Program-made: the position numbers and the translations under genes
Shown: positions 31,631-39,671 of the stretch, in pieces
How positions within the stretch are numbered: position 1 is the stretch's first letter
Layout of the letters: each line of letters opens with the position of its first letter
Source of the DNA: Pseudomonadota bacterium
GTDB taxonomy: Bacteria > Chloroflexota > Ktedonobacteria > Ktedonobacterales > JADMIN01
NCBI GenBank assembly: GCA_021324535.1
Contig: JAJPIU010000070.1
Location: forward strand, 1 to 47,821
DNA: 47,821 bases
Direction of reading: 5' to 3'
Notes under the pieces: generated by a model
Seen by the model: only the letters and a program-made list of their open reading frames with translations
Told to the model about the DNA's origin: nothing
Databases searched by the model: none

Positions 31631-31988
31631 TCAAAACAGTTCGATTCGGTTGACAAAGGACGAAGTGTCCTGGCAGTAGCGCAACAGAACGGGAAACAAT
31701 AGAGTTGGCGTCAATTGGTTCTTATGTTTACACGGCGCAATGACGCCCTGGTGATCTCGGTGGCCCCATATAGCCCAGGCGGACGCAGGAACACATAGTC
31801 ATCGTGATTATGGGTAAAAGATTATGGGTAAAAATGGTAAGACTGCGCTGTTGGGCCGCAAGAAATACCAATGCGTCGTGAGCGCCTTTGTGGCCACTAT
31901 CAAGCCAATGGATAGCCTGATAACTCTGCGCGACAAGCGCCTGAAGCAGATCGCGTCCAATGCCTTCATCAACAAGCAGCGAAGCCAT
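31631..31988 (-). pseudogene. DUF5615 PIN-like toxin gene with a 14-bp tandem duplication and a second frameshift
   Basis: The minus strand begins MASLLVDEGIGRDLLQALVA and runs to LTIFTHN, then is shifted by an exact duplication of 14 bases (plus strand 31806-31819 and 31820-31833). Without the extra copy it continues HNHDDYVFLR. A further one-base loss near 31774-31795 moves the last part into the third frame: AWAIWGHRDHQGVIAPC and LFPVLLRYCQDTSSFVNRIE before a stop at 31631-31633. These are the characteristic DUF5615 segments (LLVDEG, TxxHDD, WG..H.GVI, NRIE). The gene starts three bases after its antitoxin's stop. Confidence 0.82.
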
Positions 31989-31991
31989 CGC

Positions 31992-32341
31992 TTAGATGTC
32001 CCCTTCGCTGTTTTGCGCCAGCCACGCAAAATACTCCTCAACGGTTCGCAACGGTGGAGTATCATTAGCAGCATCAGGTTGCGAATTTGTGATGATTCGC
32101 GCGTCGAAAATAGCCTTATGTTCTAGATAGTATTGCTTGGCAGCCTCCCACTCGGCAGGATCAAGCTGATAATCGGCGATCACTGCGGCGTCGTTATAGT
32201 GGCGCGTGATCCAATCGCCGACCACGTTCCAAATGGGGTAACCGCTTTGTACGCGCACATTATCCACAGTCCCCGGTCGCTGATGAGCAGATGTGGATCA
32301 AGCGATTTCTTTCTCGGTTGAGATGTTTGGGTGGTATCCAT
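31992..32341 (-). pseudogene. DUF433-like antitoxin gene with a one-base frameshift
   Basis: From ATG 32339-32341, preceded by a GAAGG ribosome site, the frame reads MDTTQTSQPRKKSLDPHLL then ISDRG. It must lose or gain one base to continue as VDNVRVQSGYPIWNVVGDW and on through ADYQLDPAEWEAAKQYYLEH to a stop at 31992-31994. The joined protein of about 116 residues matches the DUF433-type antitoxin layout (ISDRG, GYPIW, ADYxLxxxxxxAAxxYY). The downstream part alone could start at GTG 32265-32267 and give 91 residues. It is paired with the DUF5615 toxin. A sequencing error is possible for a single base. Confidence 0.72.
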
Positions 32342-32418
32342 CTTATTGCCTTCGTCGCTTTCGCTGAGATAGCGTTTTGGTGGGAATTATATGCCAAGAT
32401 ACAAGAAACCTGAGGCGC

Positions 32419-33219
32419 TTACTGCGCTGCTTCCCCCGCTTGCAATTTGGCTATCTCCTCCTCTGTGAGCAACCGCGACGCGCCGGGCGCCAGCCCATCA
32501 AGCATGAGCGGCCCCACGCGCGTGCGAATCAGCCGCCGAACGGGATGGCCCACTGCATCAAACATACGGCGCGCCTGGCGATTGCGCCCCTCATGCAGTT
32601 CCAGCCCTACCCAGGTCAGCTCGCCCGCCGGTTCGATGATCCATGCGCGGGCAGGCGCAGTCGGGCGCGTATCGCCTTCCAGCATGACGCCGCGTTCCAG
32701 TCGCCGCAATGCCTGGACGGATGGCCTGCCCTCCACCAGCGCCTCGTATTCCTTCGTCAGCTCATAGCGTGGATGCGTCAGCCGGAGCGCCAGGTCGCCA
32801 TCGTTTGTCAGCAACAACACCCCCTCGGTGTCGCGATCCAGCCGCCCAACGGGATAGACCCGCTCGGCCACCCACTGCGCCGGAAGCAGATCGAGCACGG
32901 TACGGCGTCCTTCAGGGTCGTGCGCCGTCGTCACAGTGTTCAGCGGTTTGTTGAGCATGATAGTGATCGCCGTCTCGGTTGGGCGCGCCAGCCGTCCATT
33001 CACGCGCACCTCATCTGTTTCAGGATTGACGCGCGTCCCCAACTCGCGCACGATCTCGCCATTCACCGTGATGGCCCCCGCCAGGATCAACTCTTCTGCG
33101 CGTCGGCGCGAGGCGATGCGGGCGCGCGCAAGATACTTTTGCAGGCGTTCACCCTGGTTTTTCTCAGCGTCGCCCTGCTCCCGGGCGTTCCTTCTCTGTG
33201 GATGATAGTGAGTAGGCAT
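32419..33219 (-). CDS. rluB: Pseudouridine synthase, RsuA/RluB family
   Basis: This enzyme makes pseudouridine in 23S or 16S rRNA. The protein of 266 residues has an N-terminal basic stretch, an S4 RNA-binding domain (LQKYLARARIASRRRAEELI), and the catalytic domain with the active Asp in VGRLDRDTEGVLLLTND. Near the end are LHEGRNRQARRMFDAVGHPV and the usual LxRTRVGPL. The start is ATG 33217-33219, with GAGGA nine bases upstream. Further upstream the frame has no family resemblance. It follows the GNAT gene on the minus strand after 37 bases, so it may be the last gene of the gal unit. RluB is more likely than RsuA. Confidence 0.9.
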   Translation of the reverse strand: MPTHYHPQRRNAREQGDAEKNQGERLQKYLARARIASRRRAEELILAGAITVNGEIVRELGTRVNPETDEVRVNGRLARPTETAITIMLNKPLNTVTTAHDPEGRRTVLDLLPAQWVAERVYPVGRLDRDTEGVLLLTNDGDLALRLTHPRYELTKEYEALVEGRPSVQALRRLERGVMLEGDTRPTAPARAWIIEPAGELTWVGLELHEGRNRQARRMFDAVGHPVRRLIRTRVGPLMLDGLAPGASRLLTEEEIAKLQAGEAAQ

Positions 33220-33256
33220 AGCGGGTTCCTCAGTTCTTGGGTGGTCAAGCGAATAA

Positions 33257-33889
33257 TCACGCCTGAGCCTGCTGTGCTGCGCCACGTTCTGATGATAGCT
33301 CAAAGTCAGCTCTGGCCAGCGTATACTCCACGTCGTCGCCATCCCAGACCATCTGCTCAGCTTCGTCGGGCGCGATGTAATATGTTCCGAGGGCCATCAG
33401 GTCGGCGAGAGTCGGGCGAAACGTGCGCGTCAGCGTCATGCCAAGTTTCTCCATCACCCGCCGCGAGGCAAGGTTGTCCTGATACGTCGTTGCAGTCACG
33501 CGCACGGCGCCATAGCTCTCGAATCCCTTACGGATCAACGCCCGCGCGCCCTCGGTGGCGTAGCCCTTGCCCCAGGCGGCCCGCCGCAGCCGATAGCCCA
33601 GCGAGAGCACATCCGGCGCGGCGTCATCCTCAGGATGCAAGCCAAACCAGCCGAGGAAGTCGCCGGTTGATTTCTCAATGGCTGCCCAGAAGCCCAACCC
33701 ATTGGAGCGATCATAGTAGCTCATAAAGCGCGGAAGAACCTCCTGCGCAATCATCTCACGCGGGGTCGGCGCGCCACCGCTGAGATAGCGCATCACCTCA
33801 GGATCGCTATCCAACGCATACAGGTTGTCTACATCATCCAGGGTGAGCCGCCGCAGGATCAACCGCTCAGTCTCAAGAAACACCATCAT
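33257..33889 (-). CDS. GNAT-family acetyltransferase, RimJ/RimL type
   Basis: This 210-residue acetyltransferase transfers acetyl from acetyl-CoA to a protein N-terminus or small molecule. It begins ETERLILRRLTLDDVDNLYAL, the usual start of the RimJ/RimL branch. The acetyl-CoA loop region reads LRRAAWGKGYATEGARALIRKG, followed by TYQDNLASRRVMEKLGM, which is the conserved motif B. The substrate is unknown. Its start overlaps the galK stop by four bases (ATGA), so the two are translationally coupled. The C-terminal 45 residues extend beyond the usual domain. Confidence 0.88.
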   Translation of the reverse strand: MMVFLETERLILRRLTLDDVDNLYALDSDPEVMRYLSGGAPTPREMIAQEVLPRFMSYYDRSNGLGFWAAIEKSTGDFLGWFGLHPEDDAAPDVLSLGYRLRRAAWGKGYATEGARALIRKGFESYGAVRVTATTYQDNLASRRVMEKLGMTLTRTFRPTLADLMALGTYYIAPDEAEQMVWDGDDVEYTLARADFELSSERGAAQQAQA

Positions 33890-35172
33890 CGCTCACCTCG
33901 TTGCATACGCGCATGCTCAGGCGGGCCGCCGATCCGGCAGGGACGCAAAGCGCCTATGCGGCCAGTACGACGCGAATACTCTGCGGAGAGGCGCGCTTCG
34001 AGCGCAACCAGACTTGCCTGCCGCACGAGGACAAGCGCATTGCCGCCAAACCCCGCGCCCATCATTCGCGCACCAAGCACACCAGGCGTTTCCCGCGCGA
34101 TCTCCACCACAACGTCGAGTTCCCGGCAGCTTACCTCGTAATCGTCGCGCAGGCTGGCGTGCGAGGCGTACAAGAGCGCGCCAAGCGCCTCGCCGTCGCC
34201 AGCGCGCAGCGCCTCCGCCGCCGCGAGCGTTCGCGCGTTCTCGCTCACCACATGCCGCGCCCGCCGCAGCAACACCTCGGACAGCGCGTCGCCATGCCGG
34301 GCAAGGTCATCGCTGGTGATGTCGCGCAGCGAACTGACCTCGCGCCCCAGCGTTTCGGCCTGAAGGATCGACGCCAGAAGAGCGACCGCCTCCTCACACT
34401 GGGCACGGCGTTCGTTGTAGCCCGATGTCGCCAGCGTATGTGGCACGCGCGTATCAAAGACCGCCAGCGCAAGGTCGGGCAGATTCACAGGCACGTACTC
34501 ATATGCCAGCGAGCGGCAGTCCAGCAGAATAGCGTGTCCTGGTCGCCCCAGGCACGACGCCGCCTGATCCATGATGCCTACCCGCACACCCACGCTGCGT
34601 TGCTCGGCGCGCTGGCAAAGATGCGCCACCGTCAGCGGGGGCAGGCCACGCGCGCCCAATGCCTGGGCAAACGTCGCAGCAGCCACCTCCAGCGCCGCCG
34701 ATGAGCTCAGACCACCACCAACGGGAATATTGCCGCCTATCGCCGCGCTGAACCCTGCCGCATAGTTCATCGGCGGCAAGGCGTCAAGCTCCATCAATTC
34801 GCGCCAGACGCCACGAATGAACCGCGCCCAGTAGGGAAGCGCCGCCTGCTGTGTATCGTCAGCCAGCGCGTCCGCCGCGAGCGAGAAGCTGGCCATGCGC
34901 TGGTGATGCAGCGAATAGAGACGCGCGATGGGCATGTTGGAGGGCCGCCCTGCCAGCGCGATCACACGGTCGAGCGCAACAGGCAAGACCCAGCCCAGGT
35001 TGTAATCGGTATGCTCACCAATCAGGTTGGCGCGCCCCGCCGCCCAGGCGACCCAGAGCGGGGCGCTCTTGCGCGCGTGGTCGCCAGCCGCCAGGTATCG
35101 CCAGTAGCCGTTCTTCGCGGAGCGCGCGGGCGCTGGCATGTGAAGCTGAAACGCATGTTGAGAGTTTGGCAT
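33886..35172 (-). CDS. galK: Galactokinase
   Basis: GalK phosphorylates galactose at C1, the first step of the Leloir pathway. In 428 residues it shows the galactokinase signature GRANLIGEHTDYN (46-58), the ATP-binding loop PVGGGLSSSAALE of GHMP kinases, and the C-terminal GARMMGAGFGGNALVLV motif. The first 40 residues are longer than in E. coli. The start ATG has AGAGG upstream. galT ends 34 bases before it and the GNAT gene overlaps its end, giving the order galT-galK-GNAT-rluB on one strand. No galE or galactose regulator is in the window. Confidence 0.95.
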   Translation of the reverse strand: MPNSQHAFQLHMPAPARSAKNGYWRYLAAGDHARKSAPLWVAWAAGRANLIGEHTDYNLGWVLPVALDRVIALAGRPSNMPIARLYSLHHQRMASFSLAADALADDTQQAALPYWARFIRGVWRELMELDALPPMNYAAGFSAAIGGNIPVGGGLSSSAALEVAAATFAQALGARGLPPLTVAHLCQRAEQRSVGVRVGIMDQAASCLGRPGHAILLDCRSLAYEYVPVNLPDLALAVFDTRVPHTLATSGYNERRAQCEEAVALLASILQAETLGREVSSLRDITSDDLARHGDALSEVLLRRARHVVSENARTLAAAEALRAGDGEALGALLYASHASLRDDYEVSCRELDVVVEIARETPGVLGARMMGAGFGGNALVLVRQASLVALEARLSAEYSRRTGRIGALRPCRIGGPPEHARMQRGER

Positions 35173-35206
35173 TGGCGCCTCTGCCTCTCACAAATCTATT
35201 CCATTA

Positions 35207-36160
35207 TCATATCAACGCTCGTAGCTCGGCGGCCTTCGCTTCGGGCAGCGAGTCATTCAGCCAGAAATCCCACGCCATCTCGCTGCTGGCCGCCAGTTTG
35301 AGCTTGCCCGGCGCGCGTCCCACCGGCAAGAGTTCGAGATGCAGGTGAAAGCGTTCGTCGGCAAGCTGGTGGATTGCCAGCATATAGGGCATCGGCGCCT
35401 GAAAGACGACATTATATGCCCGCACAATGCGCAACAGCGCATCGCTCAGTTCGGTCGCCATCGGGCCACCCAACGGAAAGCCGGTGATCGCGCTCATATG
35501 TTGGCGCGCCACAAGCTGAACCTGATAGGGATAGCGCGCAAACGCTGGAACAAAGCCAACCCAATGGGCGCCAACAAACACACGCCGCTCTCCATCCGCC
35601 TCATCACGCGCAGCCACACAAAACGGACACACTTCACCATTGGTCGCCGCCCGCTCGATGGCCACCATCTCGCGCGCCAGCGTATCAGGGATGACCGACA
35701 ACGCATAGGTCTGGCCGTGCGGGTGGGTCTGCGTCTGACCGATGGCCGCGCCGCTCGTCTCCCAGGTCATCACACAGGGATATATCGGAGCCAGTTCGGC
35801 ATAGATCCGCTGCCAGAGGCCAATCACCAGCGTCACCTCAGGAACGCTCAGTTCGGCGAACGTGCGATCATGCTGCCGACTGTAGATCAGGAGATAGCAC
35901 TCGCCTGTCGGCGGACGAAACGCCGGAAAGTCGTTGGGACGAATCCACGCCTGCGCCCAGGTGGGAATCCTCTCCGACGTGAGATCGGCGCAAAAGGCGC
36001 ACTCGGTCGCGCCCTCGCGCCGTTGCATCCGCCCAGGCGCCTGCGCCAGATACTCCCCCCGCAGCGGATCCCACACCAGCCGCGCCGTGTCCGGCTCAGT
36101 CCCGCTTTCGCGGATTACAGCAATTGGCGGGACAGGAATGTCGCCCGGCTCGTTTTCCAT
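35207..36160 (-). CDS. galT: Galactose-1-phosphate uridylyltransferase
   Basis: GalT exchanges UDP between UDP-glucose and galactose-1-phosphate. The 317-residue protein contains the active-site HPHGQ (146-150), in which the second His forms the uridylyl intermediate. It also carries a zinc-type CAFC pair (55-58) and a second CPFC pair. The ATG at 36158-36160 is chosen because AGGAG lies five bases upstream, whereas the GTG six bases earlier would overlap that site. It is the first gene of the galTK unit. A 46-bp palindromic repeat lies just upstream, next to the S41 protease stop. Confidence 0.95.
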   Translation of the reverse strand: MENEPGDIPVPPIAVIRESGTEPDTARLVWDPLRGEYLAQAPGRMQRREGATECAFCADLTSERIPTWAQAWIRPNDFPAFRPPTGECYLLIYSRQHDRTFAELSVPEVTLVIGLWQRIYAELAPIYPCVMTWETSGAAIGQTQTHPHGQTYALSVIPDTLAREMVAIERAATNGEVCPFCVAARDEADGERRVFVGAHWVGFVPAFARYPYQVQLVARQHMSAITGFPLGGPMATELSDALLRIVRAYNVVFQAPMPYMLAIHQLADERFHLHLELLPVGRAPGKLKLAASSEMAWDFWLNDSLPEAKAAELRALI

Positions 36161-36197
36161 GTTCACTCCTGCCCTCTTTGCCAGATAGCGCCTGAGG

Positions 36198-36243
36198 TTC
36201 CCCTTCCCATCGCTGGGAAAGGGTCAGGGGGTTAGGTCTGTCT
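36198..36243 (+). repeat. REP-like palindromic repeat, copy A
   Basis: The sequence begins TTCCCCTTCCCATCGCTGGG and ends TTAGGTCTGTCT. CCCCTTCCCA pairs with TGGGAAAGGG except for one mismatch. A near-identical element lies at 45600-45643 in the same orientation. No T-run follows, so it is better viewed as a dispersed repeat than as a terminator. Confidence 0.7.
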
Positions 36244-37561
36244 AGTGGCTAAGATCGTTGATCGCCGTCAACAATTGTGTATCCCCCGATTGCTGCACCT
36301 GTTTCGCCGTCAGATTCTCGGACTGCGCGACGAGCGGCGTCAGCGGCGTGACCGTGCCGGGGAGCTTCACCTGCTGGTCGGGCACAAAGCCATGATGGTA
36401 AATGGATTGCCCGTTAGGCAGGTAGAACTCCGCAAGGCCCAGCAGCAACACCGAGCCATCGGCCAGCGGCAGGGGATAGAGCACAGTACCGGTGCCAAAC
36501 GTCGTCTGGCCGACCACATGCACGCTGGGGCGATCCACCGCGATGGCGCCCGTTGTAATCTCCGCTGCGCTGGCCGTGCCGTTATCCACCAGAATCACCA
36601 ATGGAATGTTGGTCGCCAGCCCACCCTGGTTGACGGGGTAATCTTGCTCAGTGGTGCGTGTCTTGACGATCAGTACGTTCTCGCCCGACTTATAGGGGAT
36701 GAATTCGCTCGCCACGTCAACAGCCTGATCAAGCAGTCCACCTGGGTTGCCACGCAGATCAAAGATGATGCCCGTGACATGCCTGTTTATCGCATCCTGG
36801 ATGGCGCTGCGCAGGTCTGAATCTGCGGTTGTAGTGAACTGTGTCAACTGGATGTCTACCAGCGTCGTGCCGGGGATGTAGAACGTCTCAACGGTCGGCA
36901 CAGTGAACTGCCCACGACGAAGCGTGACGGGAAACGTCTTATGGGTACTTGGCCGCGTGATGGTCAACGTGAAACGATTCGTGCCGGTCGCGCGAATCAG
37001 CGCGCCCACCTGATCTACCGACATGCCCTTGGTGGATTGCCCATTGACGGCGTCAATCTGGTCGCCAGCCTTCAGCCCTGCCTTAGCGGCGTTGGAGTTG
37101 GGATAGACAATCTCAATCGTGATGGGCGTCGAGCCGCCTCCGCCGAGAGAGACGCCGATGCCCTCGTTCGGGCCGTTGTTCAACGACTGATTCTCTGCGG
37201 CGTACTCTTCGGGCGTCTCGAAGCGGCTGTGGCCGGTATCGCCGAGCGAATTGGTCATCGCACTGATGGCATCATAGGCCATCTGCTTCTTATTGATCGC
37301 GCTGGTGACGACATACTGCTGGGTGATGTCTTGCCACGCCTGATGAATCAGCAACTCATTGGGGTCTGAGATGTAGCGATCCTGATTGACGGCGGCGTTG
37401 CTAAACCAGCCAGCGCCAAAGGCAATCGCCACCAGCACGGCGGTAATGACCATCTGAGTGAGGAGGCTATTGGCCCGCTGGCGACGTATTGCAATGATTT
37501 CCGCAGCAATGCGATGAGCTGCGTTAGGGTCTTGCGTTCCCTCTGTTGGGTTTGTCAGCAT
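36242..37561 (-). CDS. S41-family C-terminal processing peptidase lacking the usual Lys
   Basis: This 439-residue protein is anchored by one N-terminal membrane helix (about 35-57), with the rest outside. A PDZ domain spans about 130-205 (EGIGVSLGGGG to LTITRP), followed by the S41 protease domain with RGNPGG (270-275). The nucleophile Ser331 is in NGTASAAEI. The family's catalytic Lys normally sits in TFGKGT. Here the sequence is TFGTGT with Thr357 (36491-36493). Either another residue serves as base, or the protein is a regulatory pseudoprotease. The start has GGAAGG upstream. It lies upstream of the gal genes. Confidence 0.88.
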   Translation of the reverse strand: MLTNPTEGTQDPNAAHRIAAEIIAIRRQRANSLLTQMVITAVLVAIAFGAGWFSNAAVNQDRYISDPNELLIHQAWQDITQQYVVTSAINKKQMAYDAISAMTNSLGDTGHSRFETPEEYAAENQSLNNGPNEGIGVSLGGGGSTPITIEIVYPNSNAAKAGLKAGDQIDAVNGQSTKGMSVDQVGALIRATGTNRFTLTITRPSTHKTFPVTLRRGQFTVPTVETFYIPGTTLVDIQLTQFTTTADSDLRSAIQDAINRHVTGIIFDLRGNPGGLLDQAVDVASEFIPYKSGENVLIVKTRTTEQDYPVNQGGLATNIPLVILVDNGTASAAEITTGAIAVDRPSVHVVGQTTFGTGTVLYPLPLADGSVLLLGLAEFYLPNGQSIYHHGFVPDQQVKLPGTVTPLTPLVAQSENLTAKQVQQSGDTQLLTAINDLSH

Positions 37562-37739
37562 TGTATGTTACCTTCCGTGGGCGTCCTCGTAACACCAAAA
37601 TACCAAAACAAGAATACGCCGCCAATCGGCGCGCCATCACGCTGTTCTGCGTGGGCCGACGCCTGAACGCAGGGCAGCCCTCAGCTTTGTATATGGTATG
37701 ACCGTGCGCCAAATCACGTCAAGCCAATCGGCCCGGCCC

Positions 37740-38474
37740 CTAGATAACCTTCGGGCACTTCGCCGCAAGCACGCACTGATCGCAGAGTGGCTTGCGACTC
37801 TGGCAGACAGCTCGCCCATGATAGATCAGCAAGTGCGAGAACAATACCCACATCTCCTTGGGAACAAGCTGCGTCAATTGTTGTTCGATGACCACGGAGT
37901 CTTCGCTGATGGTGAATCCCATGCGGCGCGCAAGCCGCCCAACATGCGTATCCACTGCCATGCCCTCAATAATCCCATAGGCGTTGCCCAGCACGACGTT
38001 TGCTGTTTTGCGCGCCGCCCCCGGCAGCGCAGCCACCTCGGCCAGCGTGCGTGGAACCTCGCCGTTGTATCTGCTCACCAGGATAGTCGCCATCGCGCGG
38101 ATATTCTTCGCCTTGTTGCGATAAAAGACGATCTGCTTGATGTCGGCTTCCAGTTCGCTGGGGTCGGCGTTGGCGTAGTCGGCAGCGGTAGGGTATTTCT
38201 TGAAGAGCGTTTTCGTCACCATGTTCACACGCTCATCCGTGCATTGCGCCGCCAGAATGGTCGCCACCAGCAATTGCAGCGGCGTCTCAAACTCAAGCGA
38301 ACAATGCGCGTCGGGATATTGCTGGCGGAGCGCGTCGGTGATCTCCGCCATGCGGGCACGCTGCTCTTCCTGGCTCTCTGGCTGGCGCTGGGCGGGTGGA
38401 GTTGGCTGTGTAGTAGCTGTAGCTGCGGATGGCGCGGTAGCTTTGGCGTTGCGAGTGGCGCGGGTGGTAGGCAT
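37740..38474 (-). CDS. nth: Endonuclease III
   Basis: Nth is a DNA glycosylase/AP lyase removing oxidised pyrimidines. The 244 residues include an Ala/Thr/Pro-rich N-terminal extension of about 45 residues. Then come the helix-hairpin-helix (LPGAARKTANVV with the catalytic Lys), the catalytic Asp in VDTH, and the [4Fe-4S] ligands Cys-X6-Cys-X2-Cys-X5-Cys at the C-terminus. The hairpin reads PGAAR where most homologues have PGVGR. GAGGA lies six bases before the ATG. The region upstream contains an 11-bp tandem array. It lies downstream of an unknown membrane protein on the same strand. Confidence 0.94.
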   Translation of the reverse strand: MPTTRATRNAKATAPSAATATTQPTPPAQRQPESQEEQRARMAEITDALRQQYPDAHCSLEFETPLQLLVATILAAQCTDERVNMVTKTLFKKYPTAADYANADPSELEADIKQIVFYRNKAKNIRAMATILVSRYNGEVPRTLAEVAALPGAARKTANVVLGNAYGIIEGMAVDTHVGRLARRMGFTISEDSVVIEQQLTQLVPKEMWVLFSHLLIYHGRAVCQSRKPLCDQCVLAAKCPKVI

Positions 38475-38532
38475 GCTTTTCCTCGTTTCTTCGGGATGCT
38501 TCGGCGCTATGAACAGGGCGGAGCGTCAGGCG

Positions 38533-38576
38533 CATGAGTGAGCCATGAGTGAGCCATGAGTGAGCCATGGGTGAAC
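38533..38576. repeat. 11-bp tandem repeat, three perfect units and one degenerate unit
   Basis: CATGAGTGAGC is repeated three times exactly (38533-38565) and once with two changes (to 38576). The array sits 59 to 102 bases upstream of the nth start. Eleven bases is about one DNA turn and is not a multiple of three. Confidence 0.9.
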
Positions 38577-38592
38577 ACGGAGTCTTCTATCA

Positions 38593-39111
38593 TCAAGTGA
38601 TGATCACGGCGATATAGCCGCGATAACTCCATCCAATCCCCTTCGCATAGTCTCCAATAGTATAGGTTCCCGGCGCACTGTTGGGAACGGTAAGTGTCCA
38701 GGCAGCGCGTCCTGTAGCGTCGGTAGTGACAGGGGACGGCCACTGCGTGAGCAGCGGCGGCCCGAAGTGGCTGTCAGCCTGGAGGGAGCACAGCAGCCCG
38801 GCGACTGGCGTTTGCCCATCATCGCGCGTAGCCACCACCACCACCTGCATCGTCTGGCCGGGGGCTGCGCTCTTTGGCGTGACGCTGATATTCAGGATGA
38901 ACTGGCCCGTCACCTGAGAGGGCGCCTGGGTGGCGGTTGGGCTGGCGACAGACGTGCGTGGCGTGGGCGAGGGAGCGCCACGCCCAACCAGGATGATGGA
39001 GGGCGAGGTAATGACCAGGCGAGTCAGCGCGCCTGCCATCAGCCCACTGACCACAAAGAGAATCAACAGGGCGGCGATCACTGCGCCTGAAAGAGGACGT
39101 CGCACAGACAT
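38593..39111 (-). CDS. Membrane-anchored protein with an Ig-like extracellular domain
   Basis: This protein of about 172 residues has a single N-terminal membrane helix (about residues 10-32). A Pro/Ser/Thr-rich linker follows (PSPTPRTSVASPTATQAP). The C-terminal part is a beta-sandwich-like domain of about 95 residues resembling bacterial Ig-like or invasin repeats: APGQTMQVVVVATRDDGQTPVAG, then TTDATGRAAWTLTVP and SAPGTYTI. Such domains stabilise or space surface proteins. The function is unknown. The ATG at 39111 is chosen over a TTG at 39147, which has no ribosome site. It is upstream of nth on the same strand. Confidence 0.6.
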   Translation of the reverse strand: MSVRRPLSGAVIAALLILFVVSGLMAGALTRLVITSPSIILVGRGAPSPTPRTSVASPTATQAPSQVTGQFILNISVTPKSAAPGQTMQVVVVATRDDGQTPVAGLLCSLQADSHFGPPLLTQWPSPVTTDATGRAAWTLTVPNSAPGTYTIGDYAKGIGWSYRGYIAVIIT

Positions 39112-39407
39112 TTCACCTTTGATTTGCAAGGACTTTTCAAGCGGCAAGCAGGTGTTGGCGCCGCATCTGCGGGATGCCTACCGTCGCCCACGCCACGCGC
39201 GTCCGCTCATTCGAGGCTACATAAGACCAGGAGCGTTGTCGCGTAGCGCCAGCGGTGTAACCAGTATTGTAAAAAGAAACGAGCGGAAGCGCCACGGAGG
39301 TAGTCCCTCTGGGCGCCTCATTGGCAGGAAGGAGTCGCCGGGAACGCCGGGCGCCACGATACGATGATGAGAAACGCAGGGGGATTTTGTGAATTGCCCT
39401 GGGAAGG

Positions 39408-39437
39408 TTGACATTCTTGACTGGCGTGGGTTACACT
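39408..39437 (+). promoter_or_regulatory. Promoter candidate for the 39672 gene
   Basis: TTGACA (39408-39413), an 18-base spacer and TACACT (39432-39437) form a plausible sigma-70 promoter about 235 bases before the ATG at 39672. Confidence 0.45.
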
Positions 39438-39542
39438 TGGTAGCAATACAAGATAACCACCTCATACCAGCGACGTCATTTTCCGCCGCTTCTCACCCGG
39501 TTTATCCATCGCTCATTCATCACACAACTCAACGTCTCCCGT

Positions 39543-39570
39543 AGTCAGTCAGTCAGTCGGTCAGTCAGTC
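39543..39570. repeat. AGTC tetranucleotide repeat
   Basis: Seven consecutive AGTC units, one of which reads GGTC. The repeat lies in the leader upstream of the small gene at 39672. Confidence 0.8.
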
Positions 39571-39671
39571 ACAAGTGTACACAATCGTACACAACAAGGT
39601 CTATCAGGCGGGTTGGCGCCAGGGACGAGATCGAACCCGTTTCCTGGCCTAGCGTAGAGGAGAAAGCGTCA

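Larger units (their letters stand above)
39112..39671. other. Intergenic region with short repeats and a promoter
   Basis: No gene is recognisable in these 560 bases. They hold a plus-strand promoter candidate (39408-39437), a tetranucleotide repeat of AGTC units (39543-39570) and a repeat of GTACACAA ten bases apart (39575-39595). These lie in the probable 5' leader of the small gene at 39672. Confidence 0.5.

Noticed and set aside
31658-31673. AGGAC/GTCCT hairpin after the TPR gene as a terminator
   Set aside because: The stem is only five bases with no T-run, and it lies inside the damaged toxin gene on the other strand.
38533-38576. CRISPR array
   Set aside because: Units are 11 bp with no spacers between them and no cas genes nearby, so it is a simple tandem repeat.
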